A DNA stretch of 64,000 nt from an uncultured Pelagibacteraceae bacterium (GTDB lineage: Bacteria > Pseudomonadota > Alphaproteobacteria > Pelagibacterales > Pelagibacteraceae). Both the position numbers and the translations under genes were made by a program. Below the pieces are notes generated by a model. It was not told where the DNA came from. It was given only the letters and a program-made list of their open reading frames with translations, and ran no database searches. Location of the stretch: assembly GCA_902563575.1 (NCBI GenBank), contig CACEXV010000001.1, forward strand, positions 1 to 64,000, written 5' to 3'. Shown one piece after another: positions 1 to 7,103 of this stretch. Numbering within the stretch: position 1 is the first letter of the stretch; each line of letters starts with the position of its first letter.

Positions 1-571
1 TTCTTGGCATGAATTGAAAATTGCCAAAAGCACCTGCCCATGATCCAAATAAAATCTTTTTATCAATAATATTTCTATCAACTAATCTAAGTAAAATTAA
101 AAGTTCATCAGTAAAAAATTGACTTCTTCTTTTGTCATAACTTAAAGTAGCTAGAGAGGACACAATATCCATTTTACCAAGATACAAACCAAAATTGGTT
201 TCAATGCCCATTAATGCTAACAATAATTCTTTTTCTACAAAAAATTTTTTTTCAATTTCGTCAATTATTGCTTTTTCCTTTTTGTAAAGTTTGCTACCTT
301 TTTTTACTTTCGATTTTCCAGATCGTTTTTTTATGTAAGTAAAAGTATCCTCGTAAAATTCAGGCTGATATCTGTCATACTCTATGACTTTTGGTAAAAA
401 TTTTGCATTTCCCATAACATCATCCACAACAGTTTGGGAAATACCGTTTTGCACAGCTCTTGTCTTAAATCCCTCAAGCCAAATATTGAAATTTTCCTGA
501 TTGGCATTAAGATTTGATGAAGCAAAAGTAAATATAATAATTAAATTTAATTTAATTAATATTTTTAGCAT
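1..571 (-). CDS. Lytic murein transglycosylase (MltB/SLT_2 type), partial
   Basis: Periplasmic enzyme that cleaves the glycan strand of peptidoglycan. The window edge cuts the gene, so only the first 190 codons are visible. Residues 1-24 form a signal peptide ending near NLNA. The SLT_2 core follows: GIETNFG holds the probable catalytic Glu124, and GSWAGAFGNFQFMPR near the cut matches the family block GSWAGAMGQxQFMP. The start is the ATG at 571, the only one that gives a signal peptide. A peptidoglycan-binding domain may lie beyond the edge. The family call is firm from these motifs; the exact MltB subclass is inference. Confidence 0.85.
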   Translation of the reverse strand, partial: MLKILIKLNLIIIFTFASSNLNANQENFNIWLEGFKTRAVQNGISQTVVDDVMGNAKFLPKVIEYDRYQPEFYEDTFTYIKKRSGKSKVKKGSKLYKKEKAIIDEIEKKFFVEKELLLALMGIETNFGLYLGKMDIVSSLATLSYDKRRSQFFTDELLILLRLVDRNIIDKKILFGSWAGAFGNFQFMPR

Positions 572-671
572 CTATTTTAATAACATATATCAAAATTAGG
601 AACTAGAGCCTGATAAAGATTTATCCATATTGTTATTTGTTCATATTAATAGTATTAAAGCATTCTAGTTT

Positions 672-761
672 GGAGAGGTGGCTGAGCGGTTGAAAGCACT
701 GGTCTTGAAAACCAGCAACGGGGCAACTCGTTCGTGGGTTCGAATCCCACCCTCTCCGCCA
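672..761 (+). tRNA. tRNA-Ser (anticodon TGA)
   Basis: The acceptor stem GGAGAGG pairs with CCTCTCC, followed by discriminator G and an encoded CCA. The anticodon loop reads CTTGAAA with anticodon TGA. A long variable arm, typical of tRNA-Ser, precedes the TTCGAATC T-loop. The CCA touches the stop codon of the opposing sdhE gene with no spacer. Confidence 0.97.
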
Positions 762-1016
762 TTATATTTTAAAATTTTTAAATATTTTAGAAATTGGATT
801 GTTAGAAATTTCTTCAGTAGTTTTGTTATTTAAATAAAAATTCGATAATTCATCATCACTTATATCTAAAAATTCGTTTAGTTTTTTTAAGTCATCTACT
901 GATAAACTGTTTATATATTTGTTAACAAAGCGACTTAAAAGTATATCCATTTCTTTAGTTCCGCGGTAATTTGATCTGTAAAGAACTTTTTTTTTTAAGT
1001 TTTCTAACTCAGTCAT
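762..1016 (-). CDS. sdhE: FAD assembly factor SdhE (succinate dehydrogenase assembly)
   Basis: Small cytoplasmic protein that assists covalent flavinylation of the SdhA subunit of succinate dehydrogenase. At 84 residues it has the usual family size. The hallmark RGxxE motif is present as RGTKEMD near residues 18-24, followed by the expected helices and a D-D-E-L segment. It is divergent from recG and convergent with tRNA-Ser, its stop touching the tRNA CCA. The family is recognised by motif and length. Confidence 0.85.
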   Translation of the reverse strand: MTELENLKKKVLYRSNYRGTKEMDILLSRFVNKYINSLSVDDLKKLNEFLDISDDELSNFYLNNKTTEEISNNPISKIFKNFKI

Positions 1017-1050
1017 CTGATAGTTTTATTATATATTAGAATCGAAAAAA

Positions 1051-3102
1051 ATGAAAAAAAAAGATTATATCTTTGAAAATATCAAAATTTTAAAAGGAGT
1101 TGGTAAAAATACTGCCAGGTATTTAAGAAATAAGAAAATTGAAACAATTAGAGATTTACTTTTAGATTTTCCATATGGGTACACGGACAGAACCAATCTT
1201 ATAACATTAGATAAATTGGAGGCAGGTAAGATTTCAACAATTAAACTGAAAGTTATAAAATATAATTTTCCAAGAGTTAGAAATTTGCCTAATAAAGTTA
1301 TTTGTGAAGATGAGCACAGTAAAATTGATATAGTATTCTTCAATAGCAGAGAGGGTTACATTCGAAAAGTTTTACCAATACAATCTAATGTATTTATAAG
1401 TGGTAAAGTTCAAACTTATAAGGGAAAATTTCAAATTAATAATCCTGAATACATATCAAAATTAGACGAATTAAACAAAGTTAACAAAATGATACCCAAA
1501 TACAATCTTACAGATGGAATTACGGAAAAAATATACAACAGGATAATAAGTCAAGTTTTAGAAAATATTCCTAATATCGAAGAATGGTATGATAAAAAAT
1601 TAATATCAAATTTAAACTTAATAGATTGGAATACATCAATAGCTAAACTACACGACCCTAATACAAATAAAAAAAATAAGGAAAAATATATAGAAAGATT
1701 AGCCTTTGATGAAATTTTCACAAATTTACTTTTAATGTCTAGTAATAGACAAAAGATCAACAGAATTAAAAAAAAACAAAAAGTTTTTGATGACACCATT
1801 TCTAAAAAGATTATTGAAAATTTTGGATTTAATTTAACAAATGATCAATTAAAGGTAATAGATGAAATTAAAAGAGATTTATCATCAAGAAAAAAAATGT
1901 TTCGTATTTTACAAGGTGACGTGGGATCAGGAAAAACTATTTGTGCCTTTATATCGATTTCAAATACAATTGAGTCTGGTTATCAATGTGCATTTATGGC
2001 ACCTACCGATATTTTAGCGAAACAACATTTTATTTCAGCGAATAAAACTTTTAAAAATACAAATATAAAAATTGCTTTTTTGTCTGGTAAAACTTTACCT
2101 AAAGATAGAAAAGTAATCCTTAACGATTTAAAAAATGGGCGTATAGATCTAATAATAGGCACACATGCTTTATTTCAAAAAAAAATATTATTTAAAAAGC
2201 TAGGTTTAGCAATTATTGATGAACAACATAAATTCGGTGTTAGACAAAGAATGAATCTATCGAAGAAAGGAGGCAACAATTGTGATTTATTAGTTATGTC
2301 AGCCACTCCTATTCCAAGAACAATGTTACTTGCAATATATGGTGACATGGATGTTTCCAGAATTAATGAAAAACCGAAAAATAGAAAAGAAATTCTAACC
2401 TATTCTAAGTCTGAAAAGAAAATTAATGAAATAATAGAAATTGTAAAAAAACAAATAAAATTAGGAAATCAAGTTTTCTGGATTTGTCCGTTAATTAAAG
2501 AATCAAGTTTTATTAATCATTCTTCAGTAGAAAAAAGATATCATGATTTAAAAAAAATATTTAAAGATGAAATGGAAATACTTCATGGAGGTATTGATGG
2601 TAATTTAAAAGAAAAAATATTAAATCAGTTTTTAGAGGGCAAAACTAAGATTATTATTTCAACTACTGTAATAGAAGTCGGTATAGATTTTCCAAATGCA
2701 AATTTAATAATAATTGAGAATGCGGATAAATTTGGACTTGCACAGCTCCATCAGTTGCGAGGTAGAGTTGGGAGAGGTAGTAAACAAGGCATATGCATAT
2801 TGCTATTTAAAGAAAGTCTTTCTCAAAAAAGTATTAAGAGAATAAGAATATTAAAAGAAAACAATGATGGTTTCAAAATTGCAGAAGAGGACTTAAAGCT
2901 TAGAGGATTTGGCGATTTAATTGGCTTTCAACAAAGTGGTGACAAATATTTTAAATTTGTAGATCCAAACAAACATAATAATTTATTTGAAGTAGCTGAA
3001 AGTTATATTAAACAAATTAATTATCAAGGTGGTAATATTAAAAATTATGAATTTTTGTTAAAACTTTATGATAAAGCTGAAGTTTTAAATTTTAATGAAT
3101 AG
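1051..3102 (+). CDS. recG: ATP-dependent DNA helicase RecG
   Basis: Helicase that remodels stalled replication forks and branched recombination intermediates. The 683 residues are the normal full length. The N-terminal wedge (OB-fold) covers roughly residues 1-250. Walker A GDVGSGKT is at 289-296, the Walker B/DEQH box at 390-393, and the ATPIPRT motif follows. The C-terminal helicase domain ends with the GRVGRG region and the RecG-type LKLRGFGDLIGFQQSG block. The ATG at 1051 lies 34 bases from sdhE on the other strand, so the two share a short divergent promoter region. The stop is directly followed by the stop of the convergent DUF502 gene. Confidence 0.98.
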   Translation: MKKKDYIFENIKILKGVGKNTARYLRNKKIETIRDLLLDFPYGYTDRTNLITLDKLEAGKISTIKLKVIKYNFPRVRNLPNKVICEDEHSKIDIVFFNSREGYIRKVLPIQSNVFISGKVQTYKGKFQINNPEYISKLDELNKVNKMIPKYNLTDGITEKIYNRIISQVLENIPNIEEWYDKKLISNLNLIDWNTSIAKLHDPNTNKKNKEKYIERLAFDEIFTNLLLMSSNRQKINRIKKKQKVFDDTISKKIIENFGFNLTNDQLKVIDEIKRDLSSRKKMFRILQGDVGSGKTICAFISISNTIESGYQCAFMAPTDILAKQHFISANKTFKNTNIKIAFLSGKTLPKDRKVILNDLKNGRIDLIIGTHALFQKKILFKKLGLAIIDEQHKFGVRQRMNLSKKGGNNCDLLVMSATPIPRTMLLAIYGDMDVSRINEKPKNRKEILTYSKSEKKINEIIEIVKKQIKLGNQVFWICPLIKESSFINHSSVEKRYHDLKKIFKDEMEILHGGIDGNLKEKILNQFLEGKTKIIISTTVIEVGIDFPNANLIIIENADKFGLAQLHQLRGRVGRGSKQGICILLFKESLSQKSIKRIRILKENNDGFKIAEEDLKLRGFGDLIGFQQSGDKYFKFVDPNKHNNLFEVAESYIKQINYQGGNIKNYEFLLKLYDKAEVLNFNE

Positions 3103-3717
3103 TTAATCTATGTTTGATGTACCTGCAGATACTATAAATTTCGAGGCTTGCTCAAATGAGATATCGAGATAAATAAGCTTATGTTTAGGAACCATTAAAA
3201 GGAAACCGCTCGTAGGATTTGGCGTTGTCGGAACAAATACATTAACTAGTTCTTCATTGACCTTTTCACTCATAATTGTTTTATTTGTTTTTGTTGCAAA
3301 TCCTATAGCCCATACATTTTCTTTAGGATACTCAAGTAGTACTACACTCTTTTGTTTGTTATCAGTTTTTGTAAAACTCTCAGTCATTTGACCGATTGCT
3401 GAATATATTGTTCTAAGTATAGGAATTTTTTTTAAAATTAAATTGATAATTTCAATAATTTTTTTTCCAAGAAAAGATAAAGATAGCCAACCAATAAATG
3501 TTATTATAATTACAGCAATGATTATTTCTATACCTGGTATATCAACTGGCAAATAATAGTTGGGATTTAACTCTTTAGGAATTATTTTAGATGATATCTT
3601 TATAATAAAAATTGTTAGGTATAGTGTTATACCTATTGGAATTAAAACAACGGCACCGGCGAAAAAGTAATTCCTTATTTTTACTAGTAATGATTTTTTT
3701 TTCTGTTCCTGAGACAT
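3103..3717 (-). CDS. DUF502 family membrane protein
   Basis: Inner-membrane protein of unknown molecular function, 204 residues. Two hydrophobic segments are visible, near residues 17-38 and 60-86. The second is followed by KIIEIINLILKKIPILRTIY and then the family signature TTPNPTSGFLLMVPKHK, typical of DUF502. It is convergent with recG with zero bases between the coding regions. The family assignment is confident; no role can be deduced from the neighbourhood. Confidence 0.85.
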   Translation of the reverse strand: MSQEQKKKSLLVKIRNYFFAGAVVLIPIGITLYLTIFIIKISSKIIPKELNPNYYLPVDIPGIEIIIAVIIITFIGWLSLSFLGKKIIEIINLILKKIPILRTIYSAIGQMTESFTKTDNKQKSVVLLEYPKENVWAIGFATKTNKTIMSEKVNEELVNVFVPTTPNPTSGFLLMVPKHKLIYLDISFEQASKFIVSAGTSNID

Positions 3718-3802
3718 TAGTAATAACTTGAGTAAATTATGAATAATATAATCAAGATAAAAATTGCAATTAATAATTTATTATCTAAAATCATGAATCT
3801 AT

Positions 3803-4645
3803 ATGAAATATATCATAAATAGAAGAAAATTTCTTGGTTTATTTGGATGTGGTTGCTGTTCGCTTATATTGCCATCTTGCACTACTGTTCCAATAACTGA
3901 AAGAAAACAATTATCTCTATTTTCTGAGACCAAAATGAATGCACAAGCGGCAAAAGTTTATGAAGAATTTAAAAGTAAAACTAAATTAATCACCAAAGGT
4001 GATGATCTAGACAATATAAGAAAAGTAGGTAAACGTATTGAAAGATCTGTGAGCGCTTATTTTACAGAAATCAAAAAACAAGATGACCCTACTAATAATT
4101 TTGAATGGGATTATGTTTTAGTAGACAATGACAAAGTTTTAAACGCATGGTGTATGCCTGGTGGTAAAATAGCTGTTTACACTGGTATTCTAAAAGTAAC
4201 TAAAAACATAAACGGTCTTTCAGTTTTGCTTGGTCATGAAATAGCCCATGCAGTAGCTAAACATTCCATGGAAAGGCAGAGCCAGGCTATGACATTACAG
4301 ATAGGATCTCAAGTGGCAGATATTTTTTTAAAAGGTGCTATTGGTAGAGCAAGACAAACAGTTGGTCAAAACACCGGGCTTGATATATTTAGATTAGGTA
4401 TAATGAATCCGTTTGGTAGAAAACAAGAAACGGAAGCTGATTATCTTGGTCTAATATTTTCATCACTTGCCGGATATGATGTAAGAGAGTCTGTAAAATT
4501 GTGGGAGCGAATGTCATCAATTAAAAAAGGTAAAGAAGTGCCGTTATTTTTAAGTACACATCCATCTAGCAAAAAAAGAATAGAAAATTTAAGTGGCTGG
4601 ATAAATGAAGTTATATTGGATTACCCACCAATAAAACTCAGTTAA
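3803..4645 (+). CDS. M48 family zinc metalloprotease, predicted Tat-exported lipoprotein
   Basis: Membrane-anchored periplasmic metallopeptidase related to the LoiP/BepA group, probably acting in envelope protein quality control. The N-terminus carries a twin-arginine motif NRRKFLG (residues 6-12), a hydrophobic stretch, then lipobox LPSC with acylated Cys26. The zinc site is HEIAH at 145-149 with the third ligand Glu211 in ETEADYLG. Length is 280 residues, with no TPR domain. The tatABC genes lie about 14 kb away in this window. The catalytic motif is certain; Tat export and the specific role are inferred. The last 8 bases overlap the convergent small gene at 4638-4802. Confidence 0.9.
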   Translation: MKYIINRRKFLGLFGCGCCSLILPSCTTVPITERKQLSLFSETKMNAQAAKVYEEFKSKTKLITKGDDLDNIRKVGKRIERSVSAYFTEIKKQDDPTNNFEWDYVLVDNDKVLNAWCMPGGKIAVYTGILKVTKNINGLSVLLGHEIAHAVAKHSMERQSQAMTLQIGSQVADIFLKGAIGRARQTVGQNTGLDIFRLGIMNPFGRKQETEADYLGLIFSSLAGYDVRESVKLWERMSSIKKGKEVPLFLSTHPSSKKRIENLSGWINEVILDYPPIKLS

Positions 4646-4802
4646 TTAATAAAATTACTATGCCAATCAATAAAACAATAAGAATTCCCAGTAGGAGTTT
4701 GACCAAATTAAAACCGAATTTTTCGTTTAAATAATTATCAATATTTGTCCAAAACAAAACTAACAAAAACAATATAAAAATTGGAATTAGGATTTTTAGC
4801 AT
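4638..4802 (-). CDS. Small hydrophobic membrane protein, 54 residues, unknown
   Basis: A short reading frame with ATG at 4802 and TGA at 4638-4640. It encodes a hydrophobic helix near residues 3-18, a polar linker containing DNYLNEKFGFN, and a second hydrophobic helix near 33-53. The composition is that of a two-helix membrane protein rather than random AT-rich sequence. It fills the gap between the M48 gene, which it overlaps by 8 bases tail to tail, and tRNA-Lys. I do not recognise a family. It could be a chance frame, but the hairpin-membrane pattern and the tight fit favour a real gene. Confidence 0.5.
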   Translation of the reverse strand: MLKILIPIFILFLLVLFWTNIDNYLNEKFGFNLVKLLLGILIVLLIGIVILLIN

Positions 4803-4809
4803 TTTTTTG

Positions 4810-4885
4810 TGGTGAGCCCTGATGGACTCGAACCATCGACACCCTCCTTAAAAGGGAGGTGCTCTACCAACTGAGCTAAGGGCCC
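4810..4885 (-). tRNA. tRNA-Lys (anticodon TTT)
   Basis: On the minus strand the acceptor stem GGGCCCT pairs with AGGGCTC, followed by A and encoded CCA. The D-arm is TAGCTCAGTTGGTAGAGCA, the anticodon loop CTTTTAA gives TTT, and the T-loop is TTCGAGT. The total is 76 bases. Confidence 0.97.
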
Positions 4886-4936
4886 CTTAAAGAAGAATTA
4901 TTTATATTTAAATTAAGAAAAGTTCAAATGAAATAT

Positions 4937-6049
4937 TTAAAATAAATCAATATATTTGTCATAGAATTTGGAAAAATTGCCACGTTTAATTTCTTCTCTC
5001 ATTTTTAGCATAAATTGTTGATAAAAATTAATATTATTCAGTGAAATAAGCATTGAAGCTAACAGTTCATTGGTTTTTATAAGGTGATTTAGATAACTTT
5101 TGGAATATTTATTTAAATTTCTCAATTTGCAATTTTCGTCTAAAGGTGATGTGTCTTTTTGATATTTTGAATTTTTAAGATTAATTGAGCCTGACCACGT
5201 AAAAGCAAGTCCTGTCCTGCCAGATCTAGTTGGCAGAACACAATCAAACATGTCTATGCCTTTAGACACCGCCCCTAATATATCTGAAGGTGTTCCGACG
5301 CCCATCAGATATCTTGGTTTGTTTTTTGGAAGATATCCAACGGTCTCCTCAAGTATCTTGAACATTTCTTTTTGGGACTCGCCGACAGCTAGTCCACCCA
5401 TTGCATAACCATCAAAATCATTTAAAATTAATTTTTCTAAACATTTTAATCTTAAATCTTTATACAATCCCCCTTGAACAATACCAAATAAACCTTTGGT
5501 TTTGTTGTTGCCATTTTCAATTTTACATCTTTTCGCCCAATCAAGAGATATATCAATTGCATTATTTAGGATTTTCCTGTCTTGAGTATATTTCGGACAT
5601 TCGTCAAGGACCATCATAATATCAGAGTTGATATTCTTTTGAATTTGAATGCTTTTTTCAGGGCTAAGAATTATTTTTTTACCATCGGTGTGAGACTTAA
5701 AAATTGCTCCTAAATCTTTATCTATTTTGTTTAATTTAGATAAAGACATTATTTGAAATCCACCGGAGTCTGTCAATATTGGTTTTTGCCAATTCATAAA
5801 ATCATGCAGACCATTAAATTTCTTAATTACTTCCATACCTGGTCTGATCATAAGATGGTAGGTATTTCCAAGAATAATTTGTGATTTTGTAAGATTTAAA
5901 TCTTCAACAAATATTCCCTTAACAGTTCCAAGTGTTCCCACGGGCATAAAGGCTGGTGTATCTATTATACCTCTTGGAGTAAAAATTTTTCCCAATCTAG
6001 ATTTTTGATCCTCAGCAACCAATTCAAAACGAAATTCGTTTTGTTGCAT
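4937..6049 (-). CDS. tgt: Queuine tRNA-ribosyltransferase (TGT) with degenerate zinc site
   Basis: Exchanges guanine-34 for preQ1 in the GUN anticodons of Asp, Asn, His and Tyr tRNAs. The 370 residues are full length. The catalytic region is intact: LTDSGGFQ (Asp94), VLDEC (about 148-151), VQGG, AMGGLAVGE, and the nucleophile block MFDCVLPTRSGRTG with Asp269. The C-terminal zinc motif, normally CxCxxC and a His 26 residues later, reads C307-K-L309-R-N-L312 with Asn338, so only one of four ligands remains. The surrounding fold signature (NKYSKSYLNHL) is well conserved, so this is substitution rather than frameshift. It sits 9 bases downstream of nothing else in its strand's order than the tRNA-Lys side, and follows the cyclophilin gene's 5' neighbour spacing of 9 bases. 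Confidence 0.95.
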   Translation of the reverse strand: MQQNEFRFELVAEDQKSRLGKIFTPRGIIDTPAFMPVGTLGTVKGIFVEDLNLTKSQIILGNTYHLMIRPGMEVIKKFNGLHDFMNWQKPILTDSGGFQIMSLSKLNKIDKDLGAIFKSHTDGKKIILSPEKSIQIQKNINSDIMMVLDECPKYTQDRKILNNAIDISLDWAKRCKIENGNNKTKGLFGIVQGGLYKDLRLKCLEKLILNDFDGYAMGGLAVGESQKEMFKILEETVGYLPKNKPRYLMGVGTPSDILGAVSKGIDMFDCVLPTRSGRTGLAFTWSGSINLKNSKYQKDTSPLDENCKLRNLNKYSKSYLNHLIKTNELLASMLISLNNINFYQQFMLKMREEIKRGNFSKFYDKYIDLF

Positions 6050-6058
6050 ATTTTTAAT

Positions 6059-6616
6059 TTATTTTAATTTAAGACTTACAATGTGATCTGGATCAGACAC
6101 CATTCCATTTGGCCCATCACCTTTTTTTATTTGATCAATATATTCCATGCCTTTTGTAACTTTTCCGAAAGCACTGTATTGACGGTCTAGATGTGGCGCC
6201 GAGTCCAAACATATGAAAAATTGACTATTAAAACTATTTGGATCTGATGATCGCGCAGCAGACAATACTCCTCTAACATGAGCCGTATCTGAAAATTCTG
6301 CATTGACATTAGGAAGATCAGATCCACCTGTGCCAGCTAATTGCAAATTGTAATCTTTATTATTTTTGTTACCGAATTTCACATCTCCTGTTTGAGCCAT
6401 AAAACCATCTATGACTCGATGAAATACAACACCGTTGTATAGACCTTTCTCTGCAAGATCTTTGAATCTTTTTACGTGATTTGGAGCTATTTTATCAAAT
6501 AGTTCGATCTCGACGTTTCCATGTTCTAATTTTAAAATCATCTTAATATCTTCGGCTTTAATTTCATTACTTAATAAACCAAAAATTACTATAAATAAAT
6601 AGATATATTTATTCAT
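6059..6616 (-). CDS. Cyclophilin-type peptidyl-prolyl cis-trans isomerase, exported
   Basis: Catalyses proline isomerisation during folding of periplasmic proteins. Residues 1-21 form a signal peptide ending near EIKA. The cyclophilin core follows, with FHRVIDGFMAQTGD (active-site Arg and the QTGD block), AAARSSDPNSFNSQFFIC and HLDRQYSAFGKVTKGM. Length is 185 residues. Its start overlaps the end of coaD by 8 bases, so the two are translationally linked, in the order gyrA-coaD-cyclophilin-tgt on the minus strand. Confidence 0.93.
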   Translation of the reverse strand: MNKYIYLFIVIFGLLSNEIKAEDIKMILKLEHGNVEIELFDKIAPNHVKRFKDLAEKGLYNGVVFHRVIDGFMAQTGDVKFGNKNNKDYNLQLAGTGGSDLPNVNAEFSDTAHVRGVLSAARSSDPNSFNSQFFICLDSAPHLDRQYSAFGKVTKGMEYIDQIKKGDGPNGMVSDPDHIVSLKLK

Positions 6617-7103
6617 TAATTTTTCTTTTTAGAGTTTTTACAGCTGATTTAGTTAAAAAATTATCTACTTTACCGCCAAGCTTAGCTATTTCTTTTACAA
6701 AATTTGACGAGATAATTTGATTTTCTATATCAGACATTAAAAAAACAGTTTCTATTTCATTACTTAGTTTTTTATTCATGCCCGCTAATTGAAATTCATA
6801 CTCAAAATCTGATACAGCTCTTAAACCTCTAATTATAATTTTTGCTTTATATTTTTTACAGAGGTTTATAGTAAGCGTATCAAAAGATATAATTTCAATC
6901 TTTTTCTTATTTAATTTTAAATCATTAAAAAGAGACTTCTTAATAATCTCAATACGCTCATCTATTGTAAAGAAATATTCTTTATTGATATTATAAGTGG
7001 TTGCTACTATGACTTTATCTACTAACTTTAAAGATTTTTTAATTACATCAATATGTCCTAAAGTAATTGGATCAAATGTGCCTGGATAAATTCCTATTCT
7101 CAT
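6609..7103 (-). CDS. coaD: Phosphopantetheine adenylyltransferase
   Basis: Penultimate step of coenzyme A synthesis: joins ATP and 4'-phosphopantetheine to give dephospho-CoA. The 164 residues carry the nucleotidyltransferase motif GTFDPITLGH (T/SxGH) at 8-17 and the RGLRAVSDFEYEFQLAGMN signature near 92-110. SSNFVKEIAKLGG matches the C-terminal family block. It overlaps gyrA by one base (stop/start TAATG) and the cyclophilin gene by 8 bases. Confidence 0.97.
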   Translation of the reverse strand: MRIGIYPGTFDPITLGHIDVIKKSLKLVDKVIVATTYNINKEYFFTIDERIEIIKKSLFNDLKLNKKKIEIISFDTLTINLCKKYKAKIIIRGLRAVSDFEYEFQLAGMNKKLSNEIETVFLMSDIENQIISSNFVKEIAKLGGKVDNFLTKSAVKTLKRKINE

